Origin: Mucilaginibacter sp. OK283
GTDB lineage: Bacteria > Bacteroidota > Bacteroidia > Sphingobacteriales > Sphingobacteriaceae
DNA: 64,000 nucleotides
Assembly (NCBI RefSeq): GCF_900110415.1
Contig: NZ_FODR01000010.1
Location: 62,001-126,000 of the forward strand
Direction of reading: 5' to 3'
Positions within the stretch are counted from its first letter, which is position 1. The number at the start of each line of letters is the position of its first letter. The notes below the pieces were generated by a model. That model saw nothing but the letters and a program-made list of their open reading frames with translations, had not been told where the DNA came from and made no database searches. The position numbers and the translations under genes were made by a program. Positions 41,496 through 50,726 of this stretch are shown one piece after another.

Positions 41496-41591
41496 TTTTT
41501 GGGGCTTTGGTTTAGATCTGGCTATTGATAGACGCCTATGACCGGCTCTGCCACTACCATGGCAAGACAATGCGCAAGTTTTTCCGCTGAC

Positions 41592-41633
41592 TCAGCCTGA
41601 GGGGTCGGTGTGATAACACCGAACACAGGCTGA
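41592..41633. repeat. Two-tier hairpin between convergent genes
   Basis: An outer stem TCAGCCTG (41592-41599) / CAGGCTGA (41626-41633) encloses an inner stem TCGGTGT (41605-41611) / ACACCGA (41616-41622) with a GATA loop. It lies in the 200-base gap between the molybdoenzyme gene and a leftward gene. No T-run adjoins it, so it looks more like a REP-type element than a simple terminator. Confidence 0.55.
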
Positions 41634-41694
41634 ATAGGTGAATTTTGATTGACTAAAATAGAAGCAAAACCCCAACTGTAGCTAAGGATGATCG

Positions 41695-42126
41695 TCATAT
41701 ACCTTTTATTATCGATTTAAATTCGGCCAAATTATTTGGCGGCATGACGTTATAGCAAAACATAATTAACGATGATTTAAAATCGTTTTTTAGCATCTGT
41801 TCATATTTCGACTCAAACTGTTCATGAACCCCGAGGCCTAAAAACAACGATCCGTCTTCGTTAAAAAACATCATCGCGAAGGGCGCTTCACTATTTTCCT
41901 CATTTTCAAAATAAAAACAGAATCTGCTCTTTTCCTTTTGCAAAATATATGATAACATTAATTTGTAATCGTCCGTTTCAAATTCGGTTTCACCTCTGAA
42001 ACGTGGGTATTCGTAGTAACCGTTAGTCTCCTTAAAGCCTTTTAAGTAGTTTTGGGTGAATGCCTCTATACTTTCGTTTCTTTTGGGAAATTCAATAGCT
42101 ACATATATATCTTCGATATCTTCCAT
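41695..42126 (-). CDS. Hypothetical protein
   Basis: A 143-residue acidic, soluble protein without signal peptide or membrane span. Visible features are an N-terminal MEDIEDIYVAIEFP, an FCFYFENEENSEAPFAMMFF strand region and a C-terminal FCYNVMPPNNLAEFKSIIKG. I do not recognise a family. Codon use and acidic/aromatic balance look like a real gene. The small unknown proteins at 42286 and 43051 lie on the same strand, but gaps of 159 and 162 bases argue against one tight operon. Confidence 0.65.
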   Translation of the reverse strand: MEDIEDIYVAIEFPKRNESIEAFTQNYLKGFKETNGYYEYPRFRGETEFETDDYKLMLSYILQKEKSRFCFYFENEENSEAPFAMMFFNEDGSLFLGLGVHEQFESKYEQMLKNDFKSSLIMFCYNVMPPNNLAEFKSIIKGI

Positions 42127-42285
42127 CTTATTTGTTTTTGATCTTCAGCTAATGTAAGTACCGTCAGTTCAGACTGTGATCGCGTCATCACTGTTCGTTT
42201 AGCTCACAGAAACGCCGCATTATAGTTCTGGCACTGAAATATACGTAAAATACAACTTGGCTGGTGCAATGATAACACCGACCGC

Positions 42286-42888
42286 TCAATCTACCCTCAC
42301 CGTTTTTTCACCCAGCTTGCTAATTGTCAAAGTAAAACCCCTACCAACATCAGTTAAGGGTATCGATATGCTATACTGTATATTAAGGTTGTCCTGGTCA
42401 AATTCGACGTTCGGGAATAACAATACACCATACTTTTTTAAGCTATCGTCCAGTAAGTGTAAAAAATCATCCTTTTTGATAAATCCTTTAAATATCAGCT
42501 TGCTGTTCCGCTTTACCAGTAACGCGGTTATAAAGTTATGCGTTTTAAACTTTTTGAGGCCGTACATGCGTAAGTACCGGGGCGGCAGGTTTATTTTACC
42601 ATCATAAGTACAATAGTGCCTTAATTTAACTTTCAGGGTATCACCCTGTTTCAATACAAACAGTGTATCCACCTTAGTAATTTCATGATGGTGTTTGAGC
42701 TCATCGTGCAAGATGCTTTTTAGCGTGGGTGTGGGGTCATCTTCAAGCCGCGGATTTAGCTTTGGCTTACGGGAGGTATCGGTTTTTGTGATGCCCAAAA
42801 TACGCCCAATGCTTTTTGCAGCCAAAACATGAAAGCCCGGCAAAAGCAAGAATAGCACAATGATGGATAGAATAGTTTTATTTTTCAA
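42286..42888 (-). CDS. Secreted hypothetical protein
   Basis: A 200-residue protein with a clear signal peptide (TILSIIVLFLLLPGFHVLAA, cleavage near residue 24). The mature part is basic and beta-strand rich: DTLFVLKQGDTLKVKLRHYC, LPPRYLRMYGLKKF and SISIPLTDVGRGFTLTISKL. It ends in TVRVD. I know of no family; the final ~60 residues look like a small beta domain. It is probably periplasmic. Confidence 0.7.
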   Translation of the reverse strand: MKNKTILSIIVLFLLLPGFHVLAAKSIGRILGITKTDTSRKPKLNPRLEDDPTPTLKSILHDELKHHHEITKVDTLFVLKQGDTLKVKLRHYCTYDGKINLPPRYLRMYGLKKFKTHNFITALLVKRNSKLIFKGFIKKDDFLHLLDDSLKKYGVLLFPNVEFDQDNLNIQYSISIPLTDVGRGFTLTISKLGEKTVRVD

Positions 42889-43050
42889 TGTATAGGGGTT
42901 GTTAATATTATTTCAGTTGTTCACGGTTCCGGCGGGGTTCTTTTTTAAACAAAATTCAGCAATAGGGATAGCAGCGGGTACCGGCCTGCGCCTAAAGCTT
43001 GTGCGCGTATGAGCGGATAGCCCGGGCCGAAGGCATTGCCCTGTTTAACT

Positions 43051-43701
43051 TTATTGATCGAGTTTATTGTCATTAAATAGCTCTTTCAAACTTTCATTCA
43101 TCGGAACAATCTCAAACGGATCATGGGTAATGGTATAAATCACTTTATCGGTGCTGATGCCGATGAAATCGCCGTCTTCCAGGTCTTTAATGTGGTAATA
43201 GGTGCTTCCGTTTAAAACTACTTCGTATACTTCGCTGGGGTTAATTTCTTTAATATTATCGGCGTTTAACAGGGTGGCCAGTTTATCAAAATCGGCATTG
43301 GGGTAGTAAACTTTGGTATAGGCGCTCGCATCAACGCTATTCAGGTCGATAACCGACTGATCGTAGCCTTTTAACGAATAGCCGCAAATCACATCGGCAG
43401 CAACCAGGATGCTATAATCAAAAATCCTTTTATCGATGTTGGATACTTTAATATTGCTGATCATATAATCTTGCACGCGCCGGTTTTCAAAATCGCGGTA
43501 GATATCCGGGTCGAAGCTGAATGATATATAATCAGGATCGTATGTGCTATTGCCGGTAGAAGCTACTGTAAACAGCGGGTATTCAAGTTGCTGTTTCAGG
43601 TGCGCAAACCCGGCCGGCAACTGGTTTAGGGCATTGTACATGATGCACATTTCCCATTCGGTTATCGGCCAGGTTCTCCGTTTTTTATTCTTTTTAAACA
43701 A
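43051..43701 (-). CDS. Hypothetical cytoplasmic protein
   Basis: A 216-residue protein without signal or membrane span. It begins with a basic patch (MFKKNKKRRTWP) and includes WEMCIMYNALNQLPAGFAHL, IKVSNIDKRIFDYSILVAAD, a run YHIKDLEDGDFIGIST and the C-terminal PMNESLKELFNDN. The layout (helical start, then a domain with a calcium-sensor-like IGISTDK turn) faintly recalls SMI1/KNR4-type immunity proteins, but I do not assign it. Confidence 0.65.
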   Translation of the reverse strand: MFKKNKKRRTWPITEWEMCIMYNALNQLPAGFAHLKQQLEYPLFTVASTGNSTYDPDYISFSFDPDIYRDFENRRVQDYMISNIKVSNIDKRIFDYSILVAADVICGYSLKGYDQSVIDLNSVDASAYTKVYYPNADFDKLATLLNADNIKEINPSEVYEVVLNGSTYYHIKDLEDGDFIGISTDKVIYTITHDPFEIVPMNESLKELFNDNKLDQ

Positions 43702-43749
43702 TCCAAATATTTGCGCTGCAAATTATAACGTGATGTGCTGCAATCTCCC

Positions 43750-44139
43750 TTACACCAGCGCCACACACTCCACCGAAACCAGGATGCCGCCCGGAAAAGG
43801 CATTACCTGCGGGGCGCTGCGTGCCGGCGGGTTTTCGGGGAAGAACTCGGCATAAATTTTATTGATGGCTGCAAAGGTTGGGTCCTGGCCGCTAACCATC
43901 CAGATGGTGGTTTTTACGATGTTATCCATGTTGCTGCCGGCTTCCTGCAATATGGTTTGGATGTTTGTGAAAGCCTGCCGGGCCTGCCCTTCAAAAGTAT
44001 CGTCGATCAGTTTGCCGGTTTCGGGATTAAGCCCCGCCATGCCCGAAACGTATATTAATCCTCCTGCTATTACGGCCTGTGGAATAAACGTATTTAAACG
44101 CGGTATTTTATCGGTATTGAAGCTAATTTTTGAGGCCAT
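43750..44139 (-). CDS. RidA family reactive-intermediate deaminase
   Basis: A 129-residue RidA/YjgF protein, the usual length. It has YVSGMAGLNPETGKLI, FEGQARQAFTNIQTILQEAG, MDNIVKTTIWM and the C-terminal signature GGILVSVECVALV. The family hydrolyses enamine/imine intermediates from PLP enzymes. The usual substrate-binding Arg of RidA (in a P-x-R-x-x-x-x-V motif) is represented by ENPPARSAPQV. It sits between an unrecognised gene and the helicase gene, all leftward. Confidence 0.92.
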   Translation of the reverse strand: MASKISFNTDKIPRLNTFIPQAVIAGGLIYVSGMAGLNPETGKLIDDTFEGQARQAFTNIQTILQEAGSNMDNIVKTTIWMVSGQDPTFAAINKIYAEFFPENPPARSAPQVMPFPGGILVSVECVALV

Positions 44140-44283
44140 GGCGATAGGTTTTTGAGGTGATTGACTGCTTATAAATATAAAAAATATGCGATGATATACC
44201 GCGCTGCTAAACAGCTTTTATTTACATGGCATGTTTAATTAACTACAGGTGGATATTTGTAAAGTGCAGGTTTTACAGGCACT

Positions 44284-46929
44284 TTAAAATCCCTTCTTCC
44301 GGGTGATGCCGGGCTTGCGGTTTTTGCGGGTTTCATCAACTTCGCCAACGCCTTCTGCGCCGTAGCGGCGGGCCATTTTGGCAATACGTTCTTCCATAGT
44401 TTCGGTAGTCAGTTTTTCACGGCCAAGGCTGTCAACCATTATCGGGAAGGCAAGTGGCGTAGGCCGCTCAATGGTTTTCAGGATGATGGTTTGGGTGGCT
44501 ATCCGTTGTAAAGCTGCACGCAGCCTAAACTCCTCCAGCTGGAAAGCCAAAGCCTCGTTATATGCCTGGCGCACCAGCAGGTTATCCGGCTCGTACTCGG
44601 TAAACACCTCGAACAATAGGGACGTAGATGCCTGCAAATGCTTATTCTTAACCTGCTGACCGGGGTAGCCTGTAAATACCAGCCCCCCAATATGCGCTAT
44701 ATCCCTGAACCGTCTGCGGGCCATTTCATTGGCATTAAGGCTGTGCTGGATATCATCAATGAGGTTATCTATCGAAAAAAAACTGGCGTCTTCCAGCACG
44801 TCCTCAATGGGTACGTCCTCGTCGGTAAGTAGTTCGAAGCCATAATCGTTCATGGCAATGCTGAAGCTGGCATTCCTGATCTTACTGATCCTGAAGGCCA
44901 GCAATGATGCCATCCCCTCGTGTACCAGCCGCCCTTCAAAAGGATAAAACAACAAGTGGTGCCCTTCGCGGGATTTAAACGACTCGATCAAAAACTCGTG
45001 GCTCTGGGGCAGGTGCGATAACTCCTGCTGCAATTTGAACAAGGGTTTGAGGGCAAGCACCTCCACATCTTTTTCGATGCCATGCGCCACCTCGTCCAGC
45101 TTATCCCTGAACACCGCAGCCAATTGTGACGACAGGGGCATGCGCCCGCCGTTCCAGCTGGGTATTAAACCCTTGGTGGAGTTGGATTTTTTGACAAAGG
45201 CCGTCATTTCCTTTACCCGGATAAACTCCAGGCTCCGGCCTGCAAACCAGAAGGTATTGCCCGGCTTAAGCTTGGATACAAAGGATTCTTCGATAGTGCC
45301 CAGGCTGCCGCCGCTCAGCCATTTTACCCGGATGCTCAGCTCGCTGGTGATGGTGCCTATGCTTAGCCGGTGCCGCATGGCTACCCGGCGGCTGTTTACT
45401 TTGTACAGGCCGTTCTCTATTTCTACCTTTAAAAACTCGTCGTATTGGGCCAGTGTTTTGCCGCCGGTGGTTATAAACTCCAATAACTGGCCAAATTCGT
45501 TGCGGGTAAGGTCGGCAAAGGCGTAAGTGCCCTTTACCTCGTTAAACAGGTCATCGGCCCTAAAACCGTCGGATACGGCCAAGGTAACCATGTATTGTAT
45601 CAGCACGTCCATGGTAAGCAGCATGGGGTCGCGGCTTTCGAATATGCCGCGTTTGATGGCGGCTTTAAGCGCGGCCCCTTCCAACAATTCCAACGAGTGC
45701 GTGGGCACAAAATACGCCCGTGATACCGCACCCGGATGGTGGCCGCTTCGCCCGGCGCGCTGCATAAAACGGGCCACGCCCTTGGGGCTGCCCACCTGTA
45801 TCACGCAATCAACCGGCCTAAAATCGACGCCAAGATCGAGGCTGGATGTGCACACCACCAGTTTCAGGGCCTCGGCATGCAGGGCCTGCTCTACCCAGTT
45901 GCGCAGCTCGTTATCTAACGAGCCATGGTGCATGGCCATAATGCCGGCATATTCCGGGTAATTATCTAAAATAGCATGGTACCAGATCTCGGATTGCGAC
46001 CGTGTATTGGTAAATATCAGCGTGGTTTTGCTTTTGGCCACAATCTCCATCACTTGCGGCAGCAGCTTTAAACCAATATGGCCTGCCCATGAGTAATTCT
46101 CCACATTATCGGGGATGATGGACTGGATATCCAGTTTCTTCTCCAGGTTGGCCCGCACCATCCTGATCTGATCTGCCGGGAAATTATTGCCCAGCAAAAC
46201 CTCGGCCGCCTGCTCCAGGTTACCTATGGTTGCGCTGATGCCCCAGATGCGGAGCGAGGTTCGGGAAGTGGGGCTAGGGGAGCCGGGTTCGAGGCTCGGG
46301 TTATCAGGTTCGGGTTGCCTTTCGCCTCGCGTTATATTTACGCTATCAATTCCCGAACCTCGCAACCCGAACCCCGAACCCAAAACTTTCAACTTAGACA
46401 ACCCCAGCTCCACCTGCACACCGCGTTTGGTGCCCAGTAGTTCGTGCCACTCGTCAATCACTACAACCTGCAGGTTACTGAATAATTTGGGGTACTCTTT
46501 TTGGGCCAGCATCAGGTGCAGGCTTTCGGGGGTGGTAAGCAGCACCTCGGGCAATTTCCGTTTCAGTGCGGCTTTTTCTGCTGCAGATGTATCGCCCGTG
46601 CGGGTAGCTATGTGCCAGGGCAGGCCCATTTCGTCGCAGGCTTCCTGCATGGCTTTGCGGATATCGTTGGTGAGCGCACGCAATGGGGTTATCCATAGCA
46701 TCAGCAAGCCATTGTTTTTTTGCGTGGTGTAACTATCCGGGTGCTTGTTAATAAAATCGACCAGGAAAGGCAAAAACAAAGCAAATGTTTTACCGCTCCC
46801 CGTAGGTGCGTTAAGCAAGCCGGAGTAGCCGCCCAGGTAGGCCGCTTCCATTTCCTGCTGAAAGGGGAATTGCTGCCATTTTTTTTGCTTGTACCAATGC
46901 TGTATAACCTGCCGGCCTTTTGTACTCAT
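44284..46929 (-). CDS. Lhr-like (ligase-associated DNA damage response) DEXH helicase
   Basis: An 881-residue SF2 helicase. Walker A is NAPTGSGKT at about 41-48, motif II is DEWHE at 159-163, and motif III SAT is at 232-234. The second RecA domain includes LIFTNTRSQSE and GRSGHHPGAVSR. The C-terminal Lhr-core and DEAD/DEAH-associated region follows. The family normally accompanies an ATP-dependent DNA ligase and a nuclease; neither is in this window. Between motifs II and III about 44 residues (181-224) of low-complexity Gly/Pro/Ser sequence are encoded by an inverted-repeat element. Confidence 0.9.
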   Translation of the reverse strand: MSTKGRQVIQHWYKQKKWQQFPFQQEMEAAYLGGYSGLLNAPTGSGKTFALFLPFLVDFINKHPDSYTTQKNNGLLMLWITPLRALTNDIRKAMQEACDEMGLPWHIATRTGDTSAAEKAALKRKLPEVLLTTPESLHLMLAQKEYPKLFSNLQVVVIDEWHELLGTKRGVQVELGLSKLKVLGSGFGLRGSGIDSVNITRGERQPEPDNPSLEPGSPSPTSRTSLRIWGISATIGNLEQAAEVLLGNNFPADQIRMVRANLEKKLDIQSIIPDNVENYSWAGHIGLKLLPQVMEIVAKSKTTLIFTNTRSQSEIWYHAILDNYPEYAGIMAMHHGSLDNELRNWVEQALHAEALKLVVCTSSLDLGVDFRPVDCVIQVGSPKGVARFMQRAGRSGHHPGAVSRAYFVPTHSLELLEGAALKAAIKRGIFESRDPMLLTMDVLIQYMVTLAVSDGFRADDLFNEVKGTYAFADLTRNEFGQLLEFITTGGKTLAQYDEFLKVEIENGLYKVNSRRVAMRHRLSIGTITSELSIRVKWLSGGSLGTIEESFVSKLKPGNTFWFAGRSLEFIRVKEMTAFVKKSNSTKGLIPSWNGGRMPLSSQLAAVFRDKLDEVAHGIEKDVEVLALKPLFKLQQELSHLPQSHEFLIESFKSREGHHLLFYPFEGRLVHEGMASLLAFRISKIRNASFSIAMNDYGFELLTDEDVPIEDVLEDASFFSIDNLIDDIQHSLNANEMARRRFRDIAHIGGLVFTGYPGQQVKNKHLQASTSLLFEVFTEYEPDNLLVRQAYNEALAFQLEEFRLRAALQRIATQTIILKTIERPTPLAFPIMVDSLGREKLTTETMEERIAKMARRYGAEGVGEVDETRKNRKPGITRKKGF
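46254..46389. repeat. Inverted-repeat element inserted in frame inside the helicase gene
   Basis: GCGAGGTTCGGGAA (46254-46267) and TTCCCGAACCTCGC (46350-46363) are perfect 14-bp inverted repeats. Between and beside them are further CGGGTTCG/CGAACCC words (near 46281, 46307 and 46364-46380). The block corresponds to about 44 residues (181-224) with no stop codon. It separates helicase motif II from motif III by 68 residues; removing it leaves about 24, closer to the normal compact spacing. Confidence 0.75.
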
Positions 46930-47017
46930 TTTTTGCCTAACAATTTAATTTGCGTTTAGTTAGCCAGTGCAACAAATACGCGCCAACAAATTAGTGATAA
47001 ATCCTGTTAGCTATAGT

Positions 47018-47686
47018 ATGATAAAAAATAGCCTGATCATATTGCTGGCAACAGGCCTGTTATCCTGTAACCAGCCAGCCCAAAAACAACCAACTGCCGA
47101 TACCTCCAAAACCGGGGCAGCTGATACTACACTAACCGATAAATCTATTGTCGACGATTCTGCAGCCGATAAGCTGATAACGTCAGATACCTCAACTATG
47201 AGTAACGTTGCTACCGACCGACTTATTTTGCCGGGAAAAGGAGTAGGCCATATCCTGATTGACCAGGACCTGGAGCTGGCCTTAAAGCAATTAGGCAAGC
47301 CCGATAGTTCGGATGCAGCCATGGGCAGCTCATTAATGGTATGGTTTGCCAAACACGATACCAAAGGCTACCGCACCAGCATTTATTCGCACCGTAACAT
47401 GGGTGGCAAAGATGAATCTATCAGCCGTGTCCAAAAAATACTGGTAACATCGCCGTGGTTTAAAACTGCCGGTCATTTGGGTGTTGGTGCTGCTTTAGAT
47501 GTTGTTAAAAGAAATTATTCGTTAAAACCTGTTACCAGGTATAAAGCCAACGGCCACAATGTACAGGTTTATACAGATGCCGATAAGGGCATATCCTTCG
47601 AGGTAGATGACGTTACTAAAAAATGTGTAGCCGTTGTGGTGCACAAAGCACATGAGGCGGCTTCTGCTTATATCAATATGCATTAG
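47018..47686 (+). CDS. Putative lipoprotein of unknown function
   Basis: About 222 residues from the ATG at 47018. The signal peptide ends in LLSC (Cys near residue 16), so it should be lipid-anchored. A Thr/Asp/Ser-rich linker of about 50 residues follows. The folded part has GKGVGHILIDQDLELALKQL, YRTSIYSHRNMGGKDESI and GISFEVDDVTKKCVAVVVH, a layout seen in small periplasmic domains with an internal repeat. I do not recognise a function. An in-frame ATG at 46967 would put 17 residues before the signal peptide. Confidence 0.75.
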   Translation: MIKNSLIILLATGLLSCNQPAQKQPTADTSKTGAADTTLTDKSIVDDSAADKLITSDTSTMSNVATDRLILPGKGVGHILIDQDLELALKQLGKPDSSDAAMGSSLMVWFAKHDTKGYRTSIYSHRNMGGKDESISRVQKILVTSPWFKTAGHLGVGAALDVVKRNYSLKPVTRYKANGHNVQVYTDADKGISFEVDDVTKKCVAVVVHKAHEAASAYINMH

Positions 47687-47692
47687 CTAACC

Positions 47693-47725
47693 AAACTTGC
47701 GAAGTTTCAAAAACTTCGCAAGTTT
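47693..47725. repeat. Perfect palindromic hairpin, copy 1
   Basis: AAACTTGCGAAGTTT (47693-47707) pairs perfectly with AAACTTCGCAAGTTT (47711-47725) around a 3-base loop, and T residues follow. It begins 7 bases after the lipoprotein stop and can act as its terminator. The same ACTTGCGAAGTTT core occurs at 60546-60577. Confidence 0.75.
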
Positions 47726-47737
47726 TTCTCAGTCAAC

Positions 47738-47775
47738 AAAAAGCGCCCTGCCGGATAAACCAACAGGGCGCTTTT
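47738..47775. terminator. Bidirectional terminator of the M16 peptidase gene
   Basis: AAAAAGCGCCCTG (47738-47750) pairs with CAGGGCGCTTTT (47764-47775) over a 13-base loop, with T-runs on both strands. It lies 18 bases beyond the leftward M16 stop, between convergent genes. Confidence 0.8.
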
Positions 47776-47793
47776 ACCATCAGCAAGAAATAA

Positions 47794-50658
47794 TTATTTC
47801 TTCTCGGGCAGTAAAATCAATTTGATAAAGTTTTTGCCGCTTAAGTATTTGTTGGCGGCATCTTTGGTGCTTTGTACGGTTACCTGTTCAAGGTTACCTA
47901 CGTGTTGCAAAATTTGATCCGGGTTTTCGCCATTTTGTGACGATGATGCCAGGTATCCAGCCCAAAAAACATTTTCTTTCATTTGCTCGCGTGTGCTGCG
48001 GGCTTCTTCGGCTACAAACTTCTGGATATCGGTTGCCTGGGCACCATTTTGTTTAAGCTTGGCTATCTCATCCAGGGTAGAGGCTATCATTTTGTCTACA
48101 TTCTCCGGCGCACATCCAAAATAAACGGTGATACTGTACCTGCCGCTTGGCGTTTTGTGGTAACCGGCCCTTACACCAGGAGCATAAACACCGCTTTCCT
48201 GCTCGCGCAGGCGTTCAATCAATTTAATATTCAATACTTCCTCCAACGCATCCATTTGGATGTTATTGGCATCGTTATACTCATAATCTCCGCTAAATAC
48301 CAGCTGCACGCTGCTTTTTTCGGCTTCACCCTTGTTAACTATTTTGGTGATCTGGCCGGCCGGAGGTTGAATGTTCAAATTCTTGTAGGTTTCTTTGCTA
48401 TTGGTTGATGGCAAACCTCCTAAATAGTGCTCCAGGTATGGTTTTACCGTTTCCACATCAAAATTACCCACCAGGGTAAAGGTGAAATTGCTTGCATCGG
48501 CAAACCTTGCTTTATAAAAGCTATAGGCCTTATCCAACGATGCTTTGCTCAGCCTTTCGGGCGTGGTAACCATTCCCCTGAAATTGTGGTTGCTTAATGT
48601 TGCTGATACCGTGTCCTGGAACACGCTCGGCGGATCGAGGCCCCTGTTAGCCAATACAGATTTTGTTTGGGCAATTGTTGATTGCCAGATATCGTTATCC
48701 TTACGTGGCTGGGTAAAGTACAGGTAAATTAACTGCAACGCCGTTTCAAAATCGGCAGGCGAAGAGTTACCCGAGATACCCTGGGCAAATTCGCTGATGT
48801 AAGGCGTAATGCTCACATTTTTGCCAGCCATTTTTTTATCAAGCATGCCCTGGTTAAACTGGGCAATACCGCTGCTGCTAATGATAGACGAAGCCAAATT
48901 AGCCGATGTAAAATCATCATCGCTTGCTAACGACGAGCCACCAAAGGCATAGCCGTTAATCAAGATCTGGTCGTTTTTATAATCGGTTGGTTTTAATATC
49001 ACTTTAAGACCGTTGCCAAGGGTCAATGTAGTAGTACCGATCAGAGAATCGACAACGGTATTCACAACTTTGGTACCCTCGGGTAATTTACTCAACAAAG
49101 GCTCTGATGATACATTGTCAACATAGGCTGTAACACCTTGTCCTGCCGCACTTATCCATTGCAGCAAAGTAGCTTCAGTTGGTAAGGTAGCTTTGTCTTT
49201 TTCGGGGGCTTCAACAATCACGGCCCTGTTCTGGTCGCCAATAAATTTACCGGCCAAAGCATTCATCTGGTCTACCGTAATCTTGTTAATGTTGTTTACA
49301 TAATAATTGTATTCATACTCAATACCGGGGATTGCTTCGCCTTCTAAAAAGTGTTGCTGATACTCACGTACAAAATTTGCTGACCGTGTTTTATCGCGCT
49401 CTTTATAGGCATTACCCATTTGCACCAGCGCATCCTGCTTGGCGCGTTCCAACTCAGTAAGGGTAAAGCCAAACTTGCGGGCGCGTTCTGTTTCGGCAAC
49501 AACGGCTTTAATGGCGCCTTCTAACTCGGCAGGCGTTTTGGCAACGGCAATGGAAGTAAAGGCATCCTGTTCGCCCAAAAAGCCACCATAGCTTGAGCGG
49601 CCAAACAAAAACGGTGGATTTGGTTTTTGCATCAATTCGCCTAAACGGGCATTCAGCATCTGGTTAAACAACCGGATCCTGACACTCTGCATATAGTCAA
49701 CTGTATTTTTAACCGTTGTACCCGGATGTTTTACAATGATTTCGGCCAGCGTGTAAGGAAATTCCTTATCGGTAGCTATTTTAACAGCAGTCCCCGGGGT
49801 AGCAGGCACGGTATACTTTGTGCGTGGTTTTTCGGCAGTTGGATTTTGCAGGCCCGAGAAGTTTTGTTTTATCAGTTCTTCAACATGTTTCGGATCAAAG
49901 TCTCCTACAGCAATTACAGCCTGTAAATCCGGGCGGTACCAATCATGGTAAAAGCTTTTTATTGTCTCGGGTTTAAAGTTTTTAAGGATATCTTCTTTAC
50001 CTATAGGCAAACGCAAGGCGTAGCGGGAATTATTAAGCAACACCGGTAATATCTGCTGTTGCAAACGCTCCTGCGCGTTTTTGCCGCGTAGCCGCTGCTC
50101 TTCTAAAACAACACCGCGTTCTTTATCAATTTCAGCAGGGTCGAAGCTTACGTAGCCCGCCCAGTTGGCCAATATTTTAAAGCCATTATTAAAAATAGCT
50201 GCCGTATCGGTAGGAATGGGTAGCTGATAAACGGTTTCGTTGAATGAGGTGTATGCATTTAAATCGGCGCCAAATTTCACACCCGATTTTTGCAGGTAAT
50301 CAACCATTTGGTTTTTAGGAAAATCGCGGGTGCCGTTAAATGCCATGTGCTCGGTGAAGTGGGCAAGGCCTTGCTGATCGTCGGTTTCTAAAACAGACCC
50401 CGCCTTGTTTACCAGGTAAAGTTCTGCTTTGTTTTTAGGTTCAACATTTTGCCTGATGTAATAAGTAAGGCCATTGGACAGTTTGCCAATAATTACCTTA
50501 TTATCTATAGGCAATACATCTGCTTTTGCAAGCAATTGCGATGCTACCGGTTTGCTTTTAGGCGATGGCGCCGGCTTTTTTTTAACTTGTGCAAAAGCAC
50601 TTCCTGAAGCTATAAGGAAAGCTAAAGCAGCTACAGAAAGCTGTTTATTTAAATTCAT
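47794..50658 (-). CDS. M16 family zinc peptidase (insulinase/pitrilysin-like), secreted
   Basis: A 954-residue protein. The signal peptide ends near SAFAQ. The inverted zinc motif HFTEH has His100, Glu103 and His104 (in GLAHFTEHMAFNG). Two tandem M16 units are present, each with catalytic and C-terminal subdomains; the second unit lacks the zinc motif, as is normal. GIEYEYNYYVNNINKITVDQ lies in the linker. It is probably periplasmic and degrades peptides. It follows, after 68 bases, a leftward DUF2059 gene, and it ends at a strong bidirectional hairpin. Confidence 0.93.
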   Translation of the reverse strand: MNLNKQLSVAALAFLIASGSAFAQVKKKPAPSPKSKPVASQLLAKADVLPIDNKVIIGKLSNGLTYYIRQNVEPKNKAELYLVNKAGSVLETDDQQGLAHFTEHMAFNGTRDFPKNQMVDYLQKSGVKFGADLNAYTSFNETVYQLPIPTDTAAIFNNGFKILANWAGYVSFDPAEIDKERGVVLEEQRLRGKNAQERLQQQILPVLLNNSRYALRLPIGKEDILKNFKPETIKSFYHDWYRPDLQAVIAVGDFDPKHVEELIKQNFSGLQNPTAEKPRTKYTVPATPGTAVKIATDKEFPYTLAEIIVKHPGTTVKNTVDYMQSVRIRLFNQMLNARLGELMQKPNPPFLFGRSSYGGFLGEQDAFTSIAVAKTPAELEGAIKAVVAETERARKFGFTLTELERAKQDALVQMGNAYKERDKTRSANFVREYQQHFLEGEAIPGIEYEYNYYVNNINKITVDQMNALAGKFIGDQNRAVIVEAPEKDKATLPTEATLLQWISAAGQGVTAYVDNVSSEPLLSKLPEGTKVVNTVVDSLIGTTTLTLGNGLKVILKPTDYKNDQILINGYAFGGSSLASDDDFTSANLASSIISSSGIAQFNQGMLDKKMAGKNVSITPYISEFAQGISGNSSPADFETALQLIYLYFTQPRKDNDIWQSTIAQTKSVLANRGLDPPSVFQDTVSATLSNHNFRGMVTTPERLSKASLDKAYSFYKARFADASNFTFTLVGNFDVETVKPYLEHYLGGLPSTNSKETYKNLNIQPPAGQITKIVNKGEAEKSSVQLVFSGDYEYNDANNIQMDALEEVLNIKLIERLREQESGVYAPGVRAGYHKTPSGRYSITVYFGCAPENVDKMIASTLDEIAKLKQNGAQATDIQKFVAEEARSTREQMKENVFWAGYLASSSQNGENPDQILQHVGNLEQVTVQSTKDAANKYLSGKNFIKLILLPEKK

Positions 50659-50726
50659 ATTATTATAGGGAATATTTTATGCTAAGATGCTAAACGAAAG
50701 TATTAGTTACAAATTGTGGCTCTTAA

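Noticed and set aside
35928..41694. Transposon or genomic island around the fucosidase
   Set aside because: No transposase, integrase, tRNA or target-site duplication was seen; only REP-like repeats are present.
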